From positions 1 to 64,000 of the forward strand of contig NZ_LWHG01000004.1 of the NCBI RefSeq assembly GCF_001625445.1: DNA of 64,000 bases, written 5' to 3'. The translations under genes and the position numbers were made by a program. The notes beneath the pieces are model-generated. The model saw only the letters and a list, made by a program, of their open reading frames with translations, was not told the DNA's origin and did not search any database. Below are positions 29,470-39,590 of the stretch, piece after piece. Position 1 is the first letter of the stretch. The number at the start of each line of letters is the position of its first letter. The stretch is from Haladaptatus sp. R4 (GTDB taxonomy: Archaea; Halobacteriota; Halobacteria; Halobacteriales; Haladaptataceae).

Positions 29470-30585
29470 TCAGACCGCGTGACCTGTTTCGCCCGCCGGA
29501 TAGCAGTCGAAGTCGGCCGTTTCGCAGTCGCCGCTCTCGGACTCGACTTGGATGGTCGCGTGGCCGATATCGTGGCGTTCGTTGAGGGCGTGACGCGCGG
29601 TATCGAGAACCGCGTCGCGGTCGGCGTCGTCCGCGACGACGACGTGTGCGCTACAGGCGAGACTGCGGTTGGTGAGCGCCCAGACGTGCACGTCGTGCAC
29701 GTCGAGTGCGCCGTCGAGACCGCGGAGCGTCTCGGAGATGTCGTCCACGTCCACGCTGGACGGCGTCCCCTGCAGGAGGATGTTGACGCTCTCGATGAGA
29801 AGGTCCTTCGCGGAGTAGAGCACCAGCGCGGCGATGACGAGGCTGAAGATGGGATCGAGGATGTAGGCGTCGGAGACGAGGAGTCCGATACCGAGGGCGA
29901 CGGCGGCGAGGCTTCCGGCCGCGTCGGTCAGCAGGTGCAGGTAGACGCCTTCGACGTTGAGGCTGTCGCGGCCGCCGTGGAGGACGTACGCACCGGCGAG
30001 GTTGGCGAAGAGGCCGACGATACCAACGGCGATGGTCGGCAGTGGCTTGACTGCTTGCGGGTCCTGGAACCGCATGATCGCCTCGTAGGCGACGTAGATG
30101 ACGATGGCGACGAGGAAGATGCCGTTCGCCAGCGCTGCGAGGATCTCGGCGCGCTGGTAGCCGTAGGTCCGCTTGGAGTCGGCGTCGAGGGTCGCGATCC
30201 ACGCGGCGAACAGCGCGAGGACGATGCTCCCCGAGTCCGTGAGCATGTGCCCGGCGTCCGCGAACAGCGTCAGCGAATTGGCGTACAGCGCGCCAGCGAT
30301 TTCCACCACGAAGAACGCGGTGTTGATGACGAGCGCGATTTTCAGCGCCTTCCGTCGTCCCCCCGAACTGCTCCCGTGTGCGTGAGCGTGGCCGTGTCCA
30401 TGCCCGTGACCGTGCTCGTGTCCGTTTTCGTCACCCTCCTCGTCGCTCTCGTGACCACCGTGGCCATGATCGTGGTCGTGGCCACTATCGTGGCTATGTC
30501 CGTCATCCTCGTGGTCGTGGCTGTGACCGTGGTCCTCCCGCCCATGGTCGTGCCCGTGACCGTGCGAGTGATCGCTCATGTACAA
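29470..30585 (-). CDS. cation diffusion facilitator (zinc exporter)
   Basis: A 371-residue CDF transporter. A cytoplasmic N-terminal tail of about 75 residues is dominated by His, Asp and Gly. Six membrane helices follow, with the metal site motifs FADAGHMLTDSG and HLLTDAAGSL (HxxxD in helices II and V), which point to zinc. The C-terminal ferredoxin-like domain is present (HDVHVWALTN). It probably exports zinc by proton exchange. Start at 30585 or at the third residue, 30579. Confidence 0.92.
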   Translation of the reverse strand: MYMSDHSHGHGHDHGREDHGHSHDHEDDGHSHDSGHDHDHGHGGHESDEEGDENGHEHGHGHGHGHAHAHGSSSGGRRKALKIALVINTAFFVVEIAGALYANSLTLFADAGHMLTDSGSIVLALFAAWIATLDADSKRTYGYQRAEILAALANGIFLVAIVIYVAYEAIMRFQDPQAVKPLPTIAVGIVGLFANLAGAYVLHGGRDSLNVEGVYLHLLTDAAGSLAAVALGIGLLVSDAYILDPIFSLVIAALVLYSAKDLLIESVNILLQGTPSSVDVDDISETLRGLDGALDVHDVHVWALTNRSLACSAHVVVADDADRDAVLDTARHALNERHDIGHATIQVESESGDCETADFDCYPAGETGHAV

Positions 30586-30718
30586 GCGGAGTCACCTCTC
30601 AAATATTAATGCCCCTGTCATCAAACGGGGTTTGAATGGTTGTCTCTAGTAATTATGCGATCTTCAGTTAATAATTCTTTGCGGAACAAACGGGGAAACG
30701 TCAGCGTGTATCGGCGAC

Positions 30719-33090
30719 TCAGTCCACGAGCCGCTCGATTAGCGCGATTTCGTCGTTCGAGAGCCCGTACGCCCGTGTGACGAGACGGTCTATTTCCGCG
30801 TCCGTTCGTTCGACTTTCGCGTCCAGTTGCGCCGCCGACCGACACGCCTCCACGAACGCCGTTGCCACGTCGAGCGACGGCAGTCGAGCGGCTTCGAGTC
30901 GGTCGAGGGGCGAAATGGTCTTCATCGCTTCCTCGGTAAACGCCTCGCTTTCCACGAATTGCGGGACGTACCACTTGAGGACGTCGCGCCACTCGTTGCG
31001 CTCGAATCCGCCCTCGTTCGAACCGTCGAAGGCGAGTGCTCGGATCGGTTCGGTCTCCGCGAACCCCCACGAATCGGTTTCACACTCCTCGGCGGGACGG
31101 TAGCGCGCCGTGGCCGAGAACACGAGCTCGCCTCCCTCGTCTTCGACCGACACCGACCCGAGGCGAAGTCGTTCCCGCGTTTCCGTCGTCTCGGTGAGTA
31201 TGGACCCGCCATCGATCCGCCGAACGAAGTTTCCGAGTCGCGGACCGTCGGGCGATTTGGGCAGTCGCGTCTCCATCTCCGCCCGTGTCTCCGTGAGCTC
31301 TTCCAATCGCTCCGCCAACTCGACCAGTTCGTCGCGCTCCCCCTCCCCGGTGGGTATCGGAAGCTGCGTCGTGAACATCGGTTTGAACCTGAGATAGCCC
31401 CCACTGACGTGAGTACCGCCGTACACCTGCTGGAACCAGCACGTGGAGACGGCGGAGTTGATGACCGAAAGGAGGTACCGAAGCGGGAGTTCGGGACGGG
31501 AATCGGCCGATTGGTCGGCGCGTGGGCGAACGCTGTAGAGCGTGTTGAGCGCGTACATCCCGCCCTCGTCGTAGGTCGCAACGGGACGTTCGCTGATGTC
31601 CCGCAGCAGTAGCTTTTCGGATTCGAAGACGGAACGGTCGCGCAGCGCCCCGTACTCCCCGTCGCCGATGAGCGACGGATCGAACCGAATCCAATCCCCG
31701 TCCCACTCCAATCCGTACCGCGACACGTCCCCGCCGCCGACGAGTCGCTCGCAGTCCGAACCCGGTTCGTCCACGACGAGTTTCTCGCGGACGTTTCCGG
31801 TGTGGATGCCCTCGGTCATCGTGACGTACGTTCCGAGCTTTTCGAACTTTCGACAGAGTCGCTCCGCGAGCGACGCGAATTCGGGTCGATACCGACCGGA
31901 ATCACGCGCCCACCGAGGCAGTCCACGAACGACCGAGAGAGGGTTGCTTGCGGTGATTCACCCGGTGTTACGTTTGCATCGGCCTGCCGAACCGAAATCG
32001 TCTCGGTCGGTCCCGAACCGACGTCGAACGTGAGCACCAGCGGGTAGACGCTCGCATCGGCGAACACCGACGCGTTCGAGACGTCGAGCAGTTCCACGAT
32101 TCGATACCGGTCGAGCAGGTGGTCACGAAGCGTGCGCCCGTATCGCGCCGTCGTCCACTTGTTCGGGACGATACAGGACACCCGTTCGCCGAGTTCCGCC
32201 ATGCGTTCGACGAACGCCACGTAGAGGTCGAACGCGCCGGTTACGGTAACAAAGCGCTCCCGAAGGTCGGCTTTCCTCCCCGAGGAAACGTGGCGACTTC
32301 AACGTACGGTGGATTTCCCACGACGGCGTCGAACGTTCGACCCTCGAACCATTCGGGGTCGGCGGCGAGCGCATCGCCGACCCGTAAGGTTTCGTCCGGC
32401 CAGACGCCCGTCTCGAACCAGACGGCGGTTCGGGCGAGTTCGACCGCCAACGGATCCACGTCCACCCCGAAGATGCGATTCTCGGCGACGAACCGCCGCG
32501 CTTGCGCTCGCGGTTCGTCACGCCCTCGTGCCAACCGATCGATGGCACAGGTGAGGAAGTTCCCGCTCCCCATCGCCGGGTCGATGAGTCGGGCGTCCTC
32601 CGCCCCGTCGAGTGCCTGTGAAACCGTGTACTCGACCACGGCGTCCGGCGTGTAGTACGCACCGACGGTGGCCCGTCGTGTCGCGTCCCCGGCGAGCCGA
32701 ATTCCACCACCGGTGAGTTCGGGTTCGTAGTCGAGCGACCGTTCGTACAGGCCGCTCACCTGCCGAAACGACAGCGAGTCGAACGCCAGCGACCCGATGG
32801 TCTCGTCGAGACGTTCGCTCGCCCCCGCCGACAGGGTTTCGAACCGTGCTCGCTCCGTTCGGAGTTCGTCGCCGGTTGCGAACGGCGGTCGGTCGACCCC
32901 TCGTGCGTCCGAAAATTCGTCCACGAGACGGCCGAACACGCCGACGAGGGCCGCGTCGAACGCCGACCGTAGACTCGTCGCTGTCGCTTCGGAATCAGTA
33001 ATCAAGTCATCTGTGGCGAGTTCGAGCGCCTGCCAGGACGGTTTCGTCCGGGAGTTCGGGGACGGATGGTTCGCTCCTGCGCGGAGCCAT
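30719..33090 (-). CDS. Eco57I-type N6-adenine DNA methylase (frameshifted)
   Basis: About 790 residues. Seen are the SAM-binding motif LIDPAMGSGNFL and the adenine-methylase motif VVGNPPYVEV, followed by the conserved IVPNKWTTARYG and VSGGYLRFKPM regions of the type IIG/Eco57I target-recognition part. Frame breaks lie near 33037, 32280 and 31825. The best start is ATG at 33090 (MAPRRSEPSV). No PD-(D/E)XK nuclease motif is visible at the N-terminus and no nuclease or specificity gene is adjacent, so it may be a solitary methylase. Confidence 0.8.
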
Positions 33091-33121
33091 TAGTTTCACA
33101 ACTCCCCGCAGTAGGATAAGT

Positions 33122-33394
33122 CTATTCCGCGTACAGTGAGTACGCTATCGAAGCGAACCCGAGCACGGTCAGCGTGCTTTCGATGACGAGCGCGAAGTCC
33201 TGATTGACGCTGAACGCTTGGTCAGCTACGCCCGCGGCGAAGGCTCCGAGAGTGACGACACCGAACCCGATTGCGAGCGACCTGAGCGCTGGCAGTTCGG
33301 TTCGACGGTACGCTTTGAACGCGAAAAACGTGATTATACCGCCGAGCAGGAGCGTGAGCGTTTTGAGGGTGATGATGAGTATCGTGAGGTTCAT
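33122..33394 (-). CDS. three-helix membrane protein (DUF7521-like)
   Basis: A 90-residue protein starting MNLTILIITLKTL, with three membrane helices and the LLLGGIITFFAFKAYRRT segment seen in a haloarchaeal family that is regularly encoded with an HTH gene. Its ATG overlaps the stop of that gene as ATGA, so the two are translationally coupled. Confidence 0.75.
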   Translation of the reverse strand: MNLTILIITLKTLTLLLGGIITFFAFKAYRRTELPALRSLAIGFGVVTLGAFAAGVADQAFSVNQDFALVIESTLTVLGFASIAYSLYAE

Positions 33395-33762
33395 GTTTCC
33401 TTCCGTATCTCCGTCCACAGCCGTTCGAGGCGTTCGTCGGTGGTCTTCGGCGGTCGGTCGATGGTGACTTGAAAGCCGCCGTCCTCGGTTATGGAGATGT
33501 TCACCGACTCGACAGTGATCCGGTAGCGAGACGTGTGATGGCCGTCCTCTCGAATCTCGGTCTCTTCGGCCACGAGTGCGGCTTCGCTCAGCAGGTCGAG
33601 CTTTCGGTAGAGGGTCGAAAGCGGGATATCCGTGGCGTCGGCGACCTCTCGTGCCGTCATCGGTTCACGTAGTTCCATGATTATCCGTCGACATGCGGGG
33701 TCATCGAGGGCGTCGAGAACGTCCTGTAAATCGGGCGTATCGTCTGCCAAATCCCGCACCAT
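33391..33762 (-). CDS. ArsR-like winged-helix regulator
   Basis: A 123-residue protein with an ArsR-type HTH: DPACRRIIMELREPMTAREVADAT and the recognition helix PLSTLYRKLDLLSEA. It is coupled to the small membrane protein by an ATGA overlap. CopA is upstream and on the same strand, 121 bp away; whether it controls copA is not shown. Confidence 0.8.
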   Translation of the reverse strand: MVRDLADDTPDLQDVLDALDDPACRRIIMELREPMTAREVADATDIPLSTLYRKLDLLSEAALVAEETEIREDGHHTSRYRITVESVNISITEDGGFQVTIDRPPKTTDERLERLWTEIRKET

Positions 33763-33882
33763 TCAATCGAACCTTTCGTTGCTCGGCACATAATTCGTTC
33801 GACTGCTGAAACGGTTCTCAGCTGTTGAGAATCATCGAAAATCGACGGACGATACCGCGACGAACACCACCCTTTCCGCTGT

Positions 33883-36553
33883 TCAGCGCAGGAAGCCCAG
33901 GAATCGATAGTCGTGATCCGGAACGTACCGCCGGAACGATAAGCTGTTCGTCAGAACGCTCACGCTGGAGAACGGCCATCGCCCCCGCCGCGAGCGCGGG
34001 TTGCAGGAGGCCGAGCGAGGCCAACGGGATCATCGCGGTGTTGTAGCCGAGCGCCCAGAAGAGGTTCTGCTTGATCTTCGACAGGGTGCCAGCCGAGATT
34101 CGAATCGCCTTCACCACGTCGCGCGGGTCGTCGCGCATCAGCGTCACGTCGGCCGCCTCGATGGCCACGTCCGTACCGCTTCCGATGGCGGTGCCGACGA
34201 ACGCCGCCGCGAGCGCCGGGGCGTCGTTCACGCCGTCCCCGACCATCATCGCGTTCCGGCCGCCGTTCGCCGTCCTCGACGACGTCGGCCTTTTCGTCGG
34301 GGAGCACTTCGGCGCGAACGTTCGCGGGGTCGTCCCCAGAACGGCTCCGCCGTTCTGGTGTGCCAACCGAGCTTTGCTCGAGACGATGCCGACCTGCTCG
34401 GCGACGGCGCGGGCGGTCCGCTCGTTGTCCCCGGTGAGCATGTGCACGTCCAACCCGCGCTCCCGGAGGTCGGAGACGGCTTCCTTCGCGCTCTCTTTCA
34501 CCTCGTCGGCGTTGGCGACGACGCCGACGAGCGAGTCGTCAACCGCGACCAACATCGCCGTTTTCCCCTCGCGTTCGAGTTGCTCCATCGCCTCTTCGGC
34601 CGGTTCGACCTCGATTCCGGCGTCGCGCAGGAGTTTCCGGTTGCCGACGAGGACGTTTCCGTGACTCGTCTCGGCGCGAATCCCGTGACCGGGAACGTTC
34701 TCGAACGAACTCGGGTCTTCGAGTTCGACGTCGCGTTCCTCCGCACCCGCCACGATGGCCTGTGCGAGCGGGTGCTCGCTTCCTCGCTCCGCGCTAGCCG
34801 CGGCGGAGAGGACGAACGCCTCGGTCCTCGATTCGGCGGCACTCCCCGCCGAATCGGCTACCTGTGCTCCGCCGTCGGCCATCGTCGTCCCGTCCCCGTC
34901 TTCGCTCGGAATCGCCACCACGTCGGTTAGCCGCATCTCTCCTTTCGTCAGCGTCCCCGTCTTGTCGAAGATGACCGTATCGACGTCCTTCACGCGCTCC
35001 AGCACGTCGCCGCCCTTGAACAGGACGCCGGTGCGCGCGCCGATGGCGGTCCCGACCATCGTGGCCGTCGGGGTCGCCAGACCGAGCGCACACGGACAGG
35101 CGATGAGCACCGCGCTGGCGAAGACGACGACGGCGAACTCGAAGGTCGTGACGCCGCCGGTCGCGCCAGTGGCACCGGCCACGTTCGGACCGCCAGCGAC
35201 CAGTCCCCAGAGCGGCAGGGCGTTCACGAACCCGGCCAGCGTTTCGGGGAAGAGGAACCAGAGGACGCCCCAGACCAGCGCGTTCGTGATGACCGCCGGG
35301 ACGAAGTACGCGCTGATGCGGTCGGCGAGGTTCTGGATTTCCGGTTGTCGGGCCTGTGCCTCCTTCACCATGCCGACGATTTGTTGCAGTGCGGTCTCCT
35401 CGCCGACCTTCGTCGCGCGAACCGTCAGCACGCCGTTTTCGTTGATGGTCGCGCCGATGACCTCGTCGCCTTCGGTCTTCTCCACCGGGACGGACTCGCC
35501 CGTCACCATCGACTCGTCGGCGGCGCTTTCGCCCTCCACGACCACGCCGTCGGTCGGGATTTTCTCGCCGGGGCGCACGCGCAGGAGGTCACCCTCCTCG
35601 ACTTCTTCGAGGGGGATTTCGTTCTCCTCGCCATCGTTCCCAATGACCGTCGCCGTATCGGCTTCCAGTTCGAGCAGTTCGCGGAGCGCGTCGCTCGCTT
35701 GGCCTTTCGACCGGGCTTCGAGCCAGTTACCGAGCGTGATGAACACGAGGATGAGCACCGCGCTGTCGAAGTAGGTTCCGCCCGGGATGAGCGACAGCAT
35801 CACCGCGACGCTGTAGACGTATGCCGTGGTCGAACCCAGTGCGATGAGCACGTCCATGTTCGCCGTCCGGTTCTTCACGAGCGCCTTGTAGGCGTTGCCG
35901 TAGAACTCCTTGCCCAGCCAAATCTGGACGGGCGTGGCGAAGACGAACTGCACCACTGCGACGTCGATTCCGAAGAGCGTCTCCCCGATCAGATCCGGGA
36001 AGAACAGGTGCTCGAACATGAAGAAGACGAGCGGTATCGCGAAGACGACTCCGAAAATCAGCAGACGGGATTGCTTTCGAATCTCGTCGTGGCGGGCGGC
36101 CTGTCGGGCGTCCTCCGCTTCTTCCTCCGCGCCGTCCTCCCGAACCGGGTCGTAGCCCGCGTCCTCCACGGCGTCGTAGAGGTCCGAGAGGCTCACTTGC
36201 GCGGGGTTGTACTCGACGCTCGCCTCGTCGGTGGCGTAGTTGACGTCGGCGTTCACCACGCCGGGCACCGATTCGAGGGCCGTCTCGTTCGTCTCCGCGC
36301 AGTTCGAACAGGACATCCCCGTGATGCCGATGGTCGCGCTCGCGCGAACTGGGTCGTATCCGGCGCCCTCGATGGCCGCGTAGATGTCCGCCAGCGAGAC
36401 GACCTCGGGGTCGTACTCGACGGTTCCCTCGTCCGTGGCGAAGTTGACGTTCGCCTCCCGGACGCCGTCGAGCGCGTTCAACGCCTCGCTGACCGTCCCT
36501 GAACAGTTCGCGCAACTCATCCCTCTGATTTCGAGTTGCGTTTTTTCCATCAT
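33883..36553 (-). CDS. copA: copper-transporting P-type ATPase CopA (frameshifts near C-terminus)
   Basis: About 885 residues. Two N-terminal heavy-metal domains carry GMSCANC and GMSCSNC. Eight membrane helices surround the actuator motif TGES, the ion-binding CPC ([12 protein letters not shown]), the phosphorylation motif DKTGT, the HP motif SEHPLAQA and the hinge GDGVNDAP. This is a PIB-1 type, so Cu(I) export is expected. Oddities: near 34336-34358 a perfect 10-bp inverted repeat lies in about 18 extra codons before [15 protein letters not shown], with two compensating frame breaks around it. A further break near 33985 moves the end to a stop at 33883 (YRFLGFLR). Confidence 0.9.
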
Positions 36554-36563
36554 CGTGGCTCTT

Positions 36564-36593
36564 GTTCATTCATACGGGACCCGGGTTCATTCA
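36564..36593. promoter_or_regulatory. direct repeat upstream of copA
   Basis: GTTCATTCA occurs at 36564-36572 and 36585-36593, start to start 21 bp, two helical turns. The pair lies 11 bp before the copA start codon. It is a candidate site for a copper-responsive regulator; no such repeat is seen upstream of copZ, which weakens the link. Confidence 0.3.
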
Positions 36594-36760
36594 CGTTGCC
36601 GTTTAGAAACTGCGATTTGTTGGATCAGAATCCTTCGATAGTAATGTCGAATCGAGGTTGGACGCTGCCACCGAAACTCTATTCGGGAATATCCTTTCTT
36701 GCTGTCCCCGTATCGGCTGTTCCGTACCTTTTTATATCATATCGATTCTATTTTCCCTCG

Positions 36761-37585
36761 ATGCGTCGTGCCCTCCTCGCATTCGTACTCGTCCTCTCGC
36801 TCGTCACGGCCGGGTGTAACGCGTTCACTTCGTCGGAGCCGAATCCCGCACCGAAAACGACGACGGAACTCTCCGGCCAACTCGTTCCCGGTCTGTCGGC
36901 GAGCGGGTTCACCGACCGGGAGAAACTGACCGCCGCTCATGATGAGATTCTTCGGGAGGATTCGTACACTGCTCGATATCGGGTCACCGAAAGGGCCAGC
37001 AACGGGAGCGTACTCGGTTACTTTCGCACACGCTACCGATCCGGTACGAACCGTGACCACTTCACCTATCACACCGTCCAGAACGGAACGCTGCTCGACG
37101 TAAACTCGTCGAAATACGTGGCTTCCGTGTGGTCGAACGGTAGTCTGTCGTTGCTCGCTCAAACGGTCGACGAGACGACGAATTACCGACGGATAGGCAA
37201 TACGGCTGCACGAGAAGGGCGAACCACGAACCGTGACCGACTGTACGTTCTCACCTCCGTGCTGAACGTGACGCGGATCGAGCGGACGAATGACTCGGGA
37301 ACCCCGATGTATCGAGTCGTCGCAAACGACCTCGTCCATCCATCGCTTCTCACAAACTTCGACACCGTCCACAACGCCTCGCTCGTGGCGGTCATCGATA
37401 CGTGGGGCGTCGTCCACCACTACCGATTCGAGGTATCCGGGACGAACGACGGCAAGGCGGTTTACCGAACCGAGACGTTCGACGTTTCGGACGTCGGGGC
37501 GACGGAAATCCGCCGACCGCCGTGGTACGCGGCCGCGATGAACGCCACGTCACGTCGTGGCAATTCGACGGCCCGATCATCCTAG
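36761..37585 (+). CDS. haloarchaeal lipoprotein
   Basis: A 274-residue protein with a Sec-type signal ending in a lipobox (LVTAGC, lipid-bearing Cys at residue 19). The mature part is beta-rich with Asn/Ser/Thr runs, as in the DUF7537 group of haloarchaeal surface lipoproteins. Start at 36761 gives a correct signal peptide. Divergent from copA with a 207-bp spacer. Confidence 0.7.
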   Translation: MRRALLAFVLVLSLVTAGCNAFTSSEPNPAPKTTTELSGQLVPGLSASGFTDREKLTAAHDEILREDSYTARYRVTERASNGSVLGYFRTRYRSGTNRDHFTYHTVQNGTLLDVNSSKYVASVWSNGSLSLLAQTVDETTNYRRIGNTAAREGRTTNRDRLYVLTSVLNVTRIERTNDSGTPMYRVVANDLVHPSLLTNFDTVHNASLVAVIDTWGVVHHYRFEVSGTNDGKAVYRTETFDVSDVGATEIRRPPWYAAAMNATSRRGNSTARSS

Positions 37586-37967
37586 TCCCCGCCGACCTCG
37601 TTCGCGTCGGTTGATCGACTCGCATCGAACGACGCGCCTCCCGAATGACGCGGCCGCCGAGGAAACAGAGGAGAACGCCGATGGCCGCGTCGCCCCACCG
37701 GGGAACCGGCCCGGTGGTTGCGACGAGGAACGGACGTGTCACCTGCCACAACCCGAGCAAGGCGAGGAGTATTCCCGCCGCGATGCTGATTCGTTTTTCT
37801 CGCCAGATACAGATCATCCCGTACAAAGCGAGAATCAGCACGGCCGTGCCGACGATGATGTCGTTCCAGAAGTTCGGCGCGAGCATTTCTCCGTACACCG
37901 CGAACGGCGCGACGAGCAACCAAGCGCCGAGCGGTGCCCCCGCGATGATGGTCTTGTCTCCCCACAT
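37582..37967 (-). CDS. SPW-repeat membrane protein (frameshifted near end)
   Basis: About 128 residues with four membrane helices and SPW-family features (GAWLLVAPFAVYG then WNDIIVGTAVLILA). The frame near 37630 changes; one frame would run through the opposite gene, the other ends DANEVGGD at 37582, touching the convergent lipoprotein stop. The latter is preferred. Function unknown. Confidence 0.7.
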
Positions 37968-38080
37968 CCGTCCATCCGCACGATGTGGGGGTGAATAAGT
38001 GAGACGGCCGTGAAAGCAAATAAACTTTCAATAACGCAAGTACAGATGATTTATCTGTGGGCGTCGTGTACGTCCGCTCG

Positions 38081-38557
38081 ATGAACGAAACGGAGACCCT
38101 CTCGGAATCCCACACGGTCATGAGCGAAATCCTGATGCCGAACGATACGAACAACCTCGGGCGGGCGCTCGGCGGGTCGGTGCTCCACTGGATGGACATC
38201 TGCGCCGCGATTTCGTCCCGCCGATTCTCGCGGCGGCAGGTCGTGACGGCGTCGATGGATCACGTCGATTTTTTGGGTCCTATCGATCTCGGCGACATCG
38301 TGACCGTGGAGGGGTACGTGTTCGAAACGGGGAAGACGAGCATGGACGTCGTCGTCACGGTCCGCGCCGAACGGCCCAGTCGGAACGAGAAGCGAGACAC
38401 CGCGACGTCGTTTTTCACCATGGTCGCGCTCGACGAGGACGAGCGACCGGCGTCGGTCCCGGACCTCGACTGCCCGACCGACGACCAGAAAACCCTGCGC
38501 GACGACGCGCTTCGTCGCCGCGAAAAGCGTCGTACGTCGATCAGCGCATCCCAATAA
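38081..38557 (+). CDS. hotdog-fold acyl-CoA thioesterase
   Basis: A 158-residue protein of the YciA/BFIT-like group: MPNDTNNLGRALGGSVLHWMD carries the catalytic Asn/Asp region, and the HVDFLGPIDLGD segment and the VVVTVRAE strand complete the fold. It hydrolyses acyl-CoA. ATG at 38081 is chosen over a GTG eight codons upstream. Convergent with nrdB, 9 bp apart. Confidence 0.85.
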   Translation: MNETETLSESHTVMSEILMPNDTNNLGRALGGSVLHWMDICAAISSRRFSRRQVVTASMDHVDFLGPIDLGDIVTVEGYVFETGKTSMDVVVTVRAERPSRNEKRDTATSFFTMVALDEDERPASVPDLDCPTDDQKTLRDDALRRREKRRTSISASQ

Positions 38558-38566
38558 GAACGACCG

Positions 38567-39559
38567 TTACCAGTCGAGCGACCCGCCGCTCTGATACTCG
38601 GTGACCTGCGTCTCGAAGAAGTTCTTCTCCTTGTTCAGGTCCACCTGCTCGGACATCCACGGGAACGGGTTGTCGGTGCCGTACTGCTCCGGGAGGTCCA
38701 ACTGTCCGAGTCTGCGGTCGGCGACGTGTTCGACGTACTCGGCGAACTGTTCCGCGCTCATGCCGAGGATTTCGTCGGGGCACGCCTCGTAGGCGTAGAT
38801 CTTCTCCAACTCGACGGCCTCGGTGATGAGCTCGGTCACCTCGTCGCCGAACTCGTCGGTCCACACGCCCGGGTTCTCGGTCCGAATCTCGTTGATGAGG
38901 TCCACGCCGAAGCCGACGTGAAGCGACTCGTCGCGCATGATGTACTCGAACTGCTGGCCGATGCCGACCATCTTGTTCTGGCGTTTCAGCCCGAGCATCA
39001 TGGCGAACCCGGCGTAGAAGAAGACGCCTTCCATGATGACATAGAAGCCGACCAGGTCGCGCAGGAATTCGCGGACGTCGTCTTCGGTGTCGATGGTGAA
39101 ATCCGGGCGGTTGATGGCCCGCGTCAGGTTCACCACGAACTCGTCTTTCTCCTCGATGGAGGGAACCCGCTCGTACATCCCGTACAGGTAGTCCGGGTCG
39201 AAGCCGAGCGAGTCACAGCAGTAGATGAACGTGTCCGTGTGAATCGCCTCCTCGTAGGCTTGTCGGAGGAGATACTGACGACACTCGGGCGCGGTCACGT
39301 ACTCGTACAGCGCGAGGACGATGTTGTTCGCGGTGAGCGATTCGGCCGTCGAGAAGAAGCCGAGGTTCCACTCCACGAGTTGGCGCTCGGCATCCGAGAG
39401 GGCGCTTCCGTTCCACTGGGAGATGTCGTCCTGCATGGGAATCTCCTCGGGAACCCAGTTGTTGTTGACGCCCGCTTGGTAGTAGTCGCGGGCCCAGTCG
39501 TAGTCCAGCGGGAGTATCCTGTTCGGGTCGTGTTCGGCGTCGTTGTTGATGAGTGGCAT
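38567..39559 (-). CDS. nrdB: ribonucleotide reductase small subunit, class Ic-like (R2c)
   Basis: A 330-residue four-helix-bundle ferritin-like protein. Metal ligands are Glu73, Glu104, His107, Glu177, Glu211 and His214. Two positions mark the class. The first ligand is Glu where E. coli R2 has Asp84. The residue four after His107 is Phe111, where class Ia has the radical Tyr122. Both match the Chlamydia R2c enzyme, which uses a Mn/Fe cofactor with no tyrosyl radical. It pairs with NrdA, 31 bp upstream, to make deoxynucleotides. The C-terminal tail (YQSGGSLDW) is the docking peptide for NrdA. Confidence 0.93.
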   Translation of the reverse strand: MPLINNDAEHDPNRILPLDYDWARDYYQAGVNNNWVPEEIPMQDDISQWNGSALSDAERQLVEWNLGFFSTAESLTANNIVLALYEYVTAPECRQYLLRQAYEEAIHTDTFIYCCDSLGFDPDYLYGMYERVPSIEEKDEFVVNLTRAINRPDFTIDTEDDVREFLRDLVGFYVIMEGVFFYAGFAMMLGLKRQNKMVGIGQQFEYIMRDESLHVGFGVDLINEIRTENPGVWTDEFGDEVTELITEAVELEKIYAYEACPDEILGMSAEQFAEYVEHVADRRLGQLDLPEQYGTDNPFPWMSEQVDLNKEKNFFETQVTEYQSGGSLDW

Positions 39560-39590
39560 GGATGGGTTGAAATGGTGATCGTGTGATCGA

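Noticed and set aside
37392-37967. 191-codon version of the SPW protein
   Set aside because: Its last 60 codons are very basic and lie antisense to the lipoprotein gene; the alternative frame ends cleanly at 37582.
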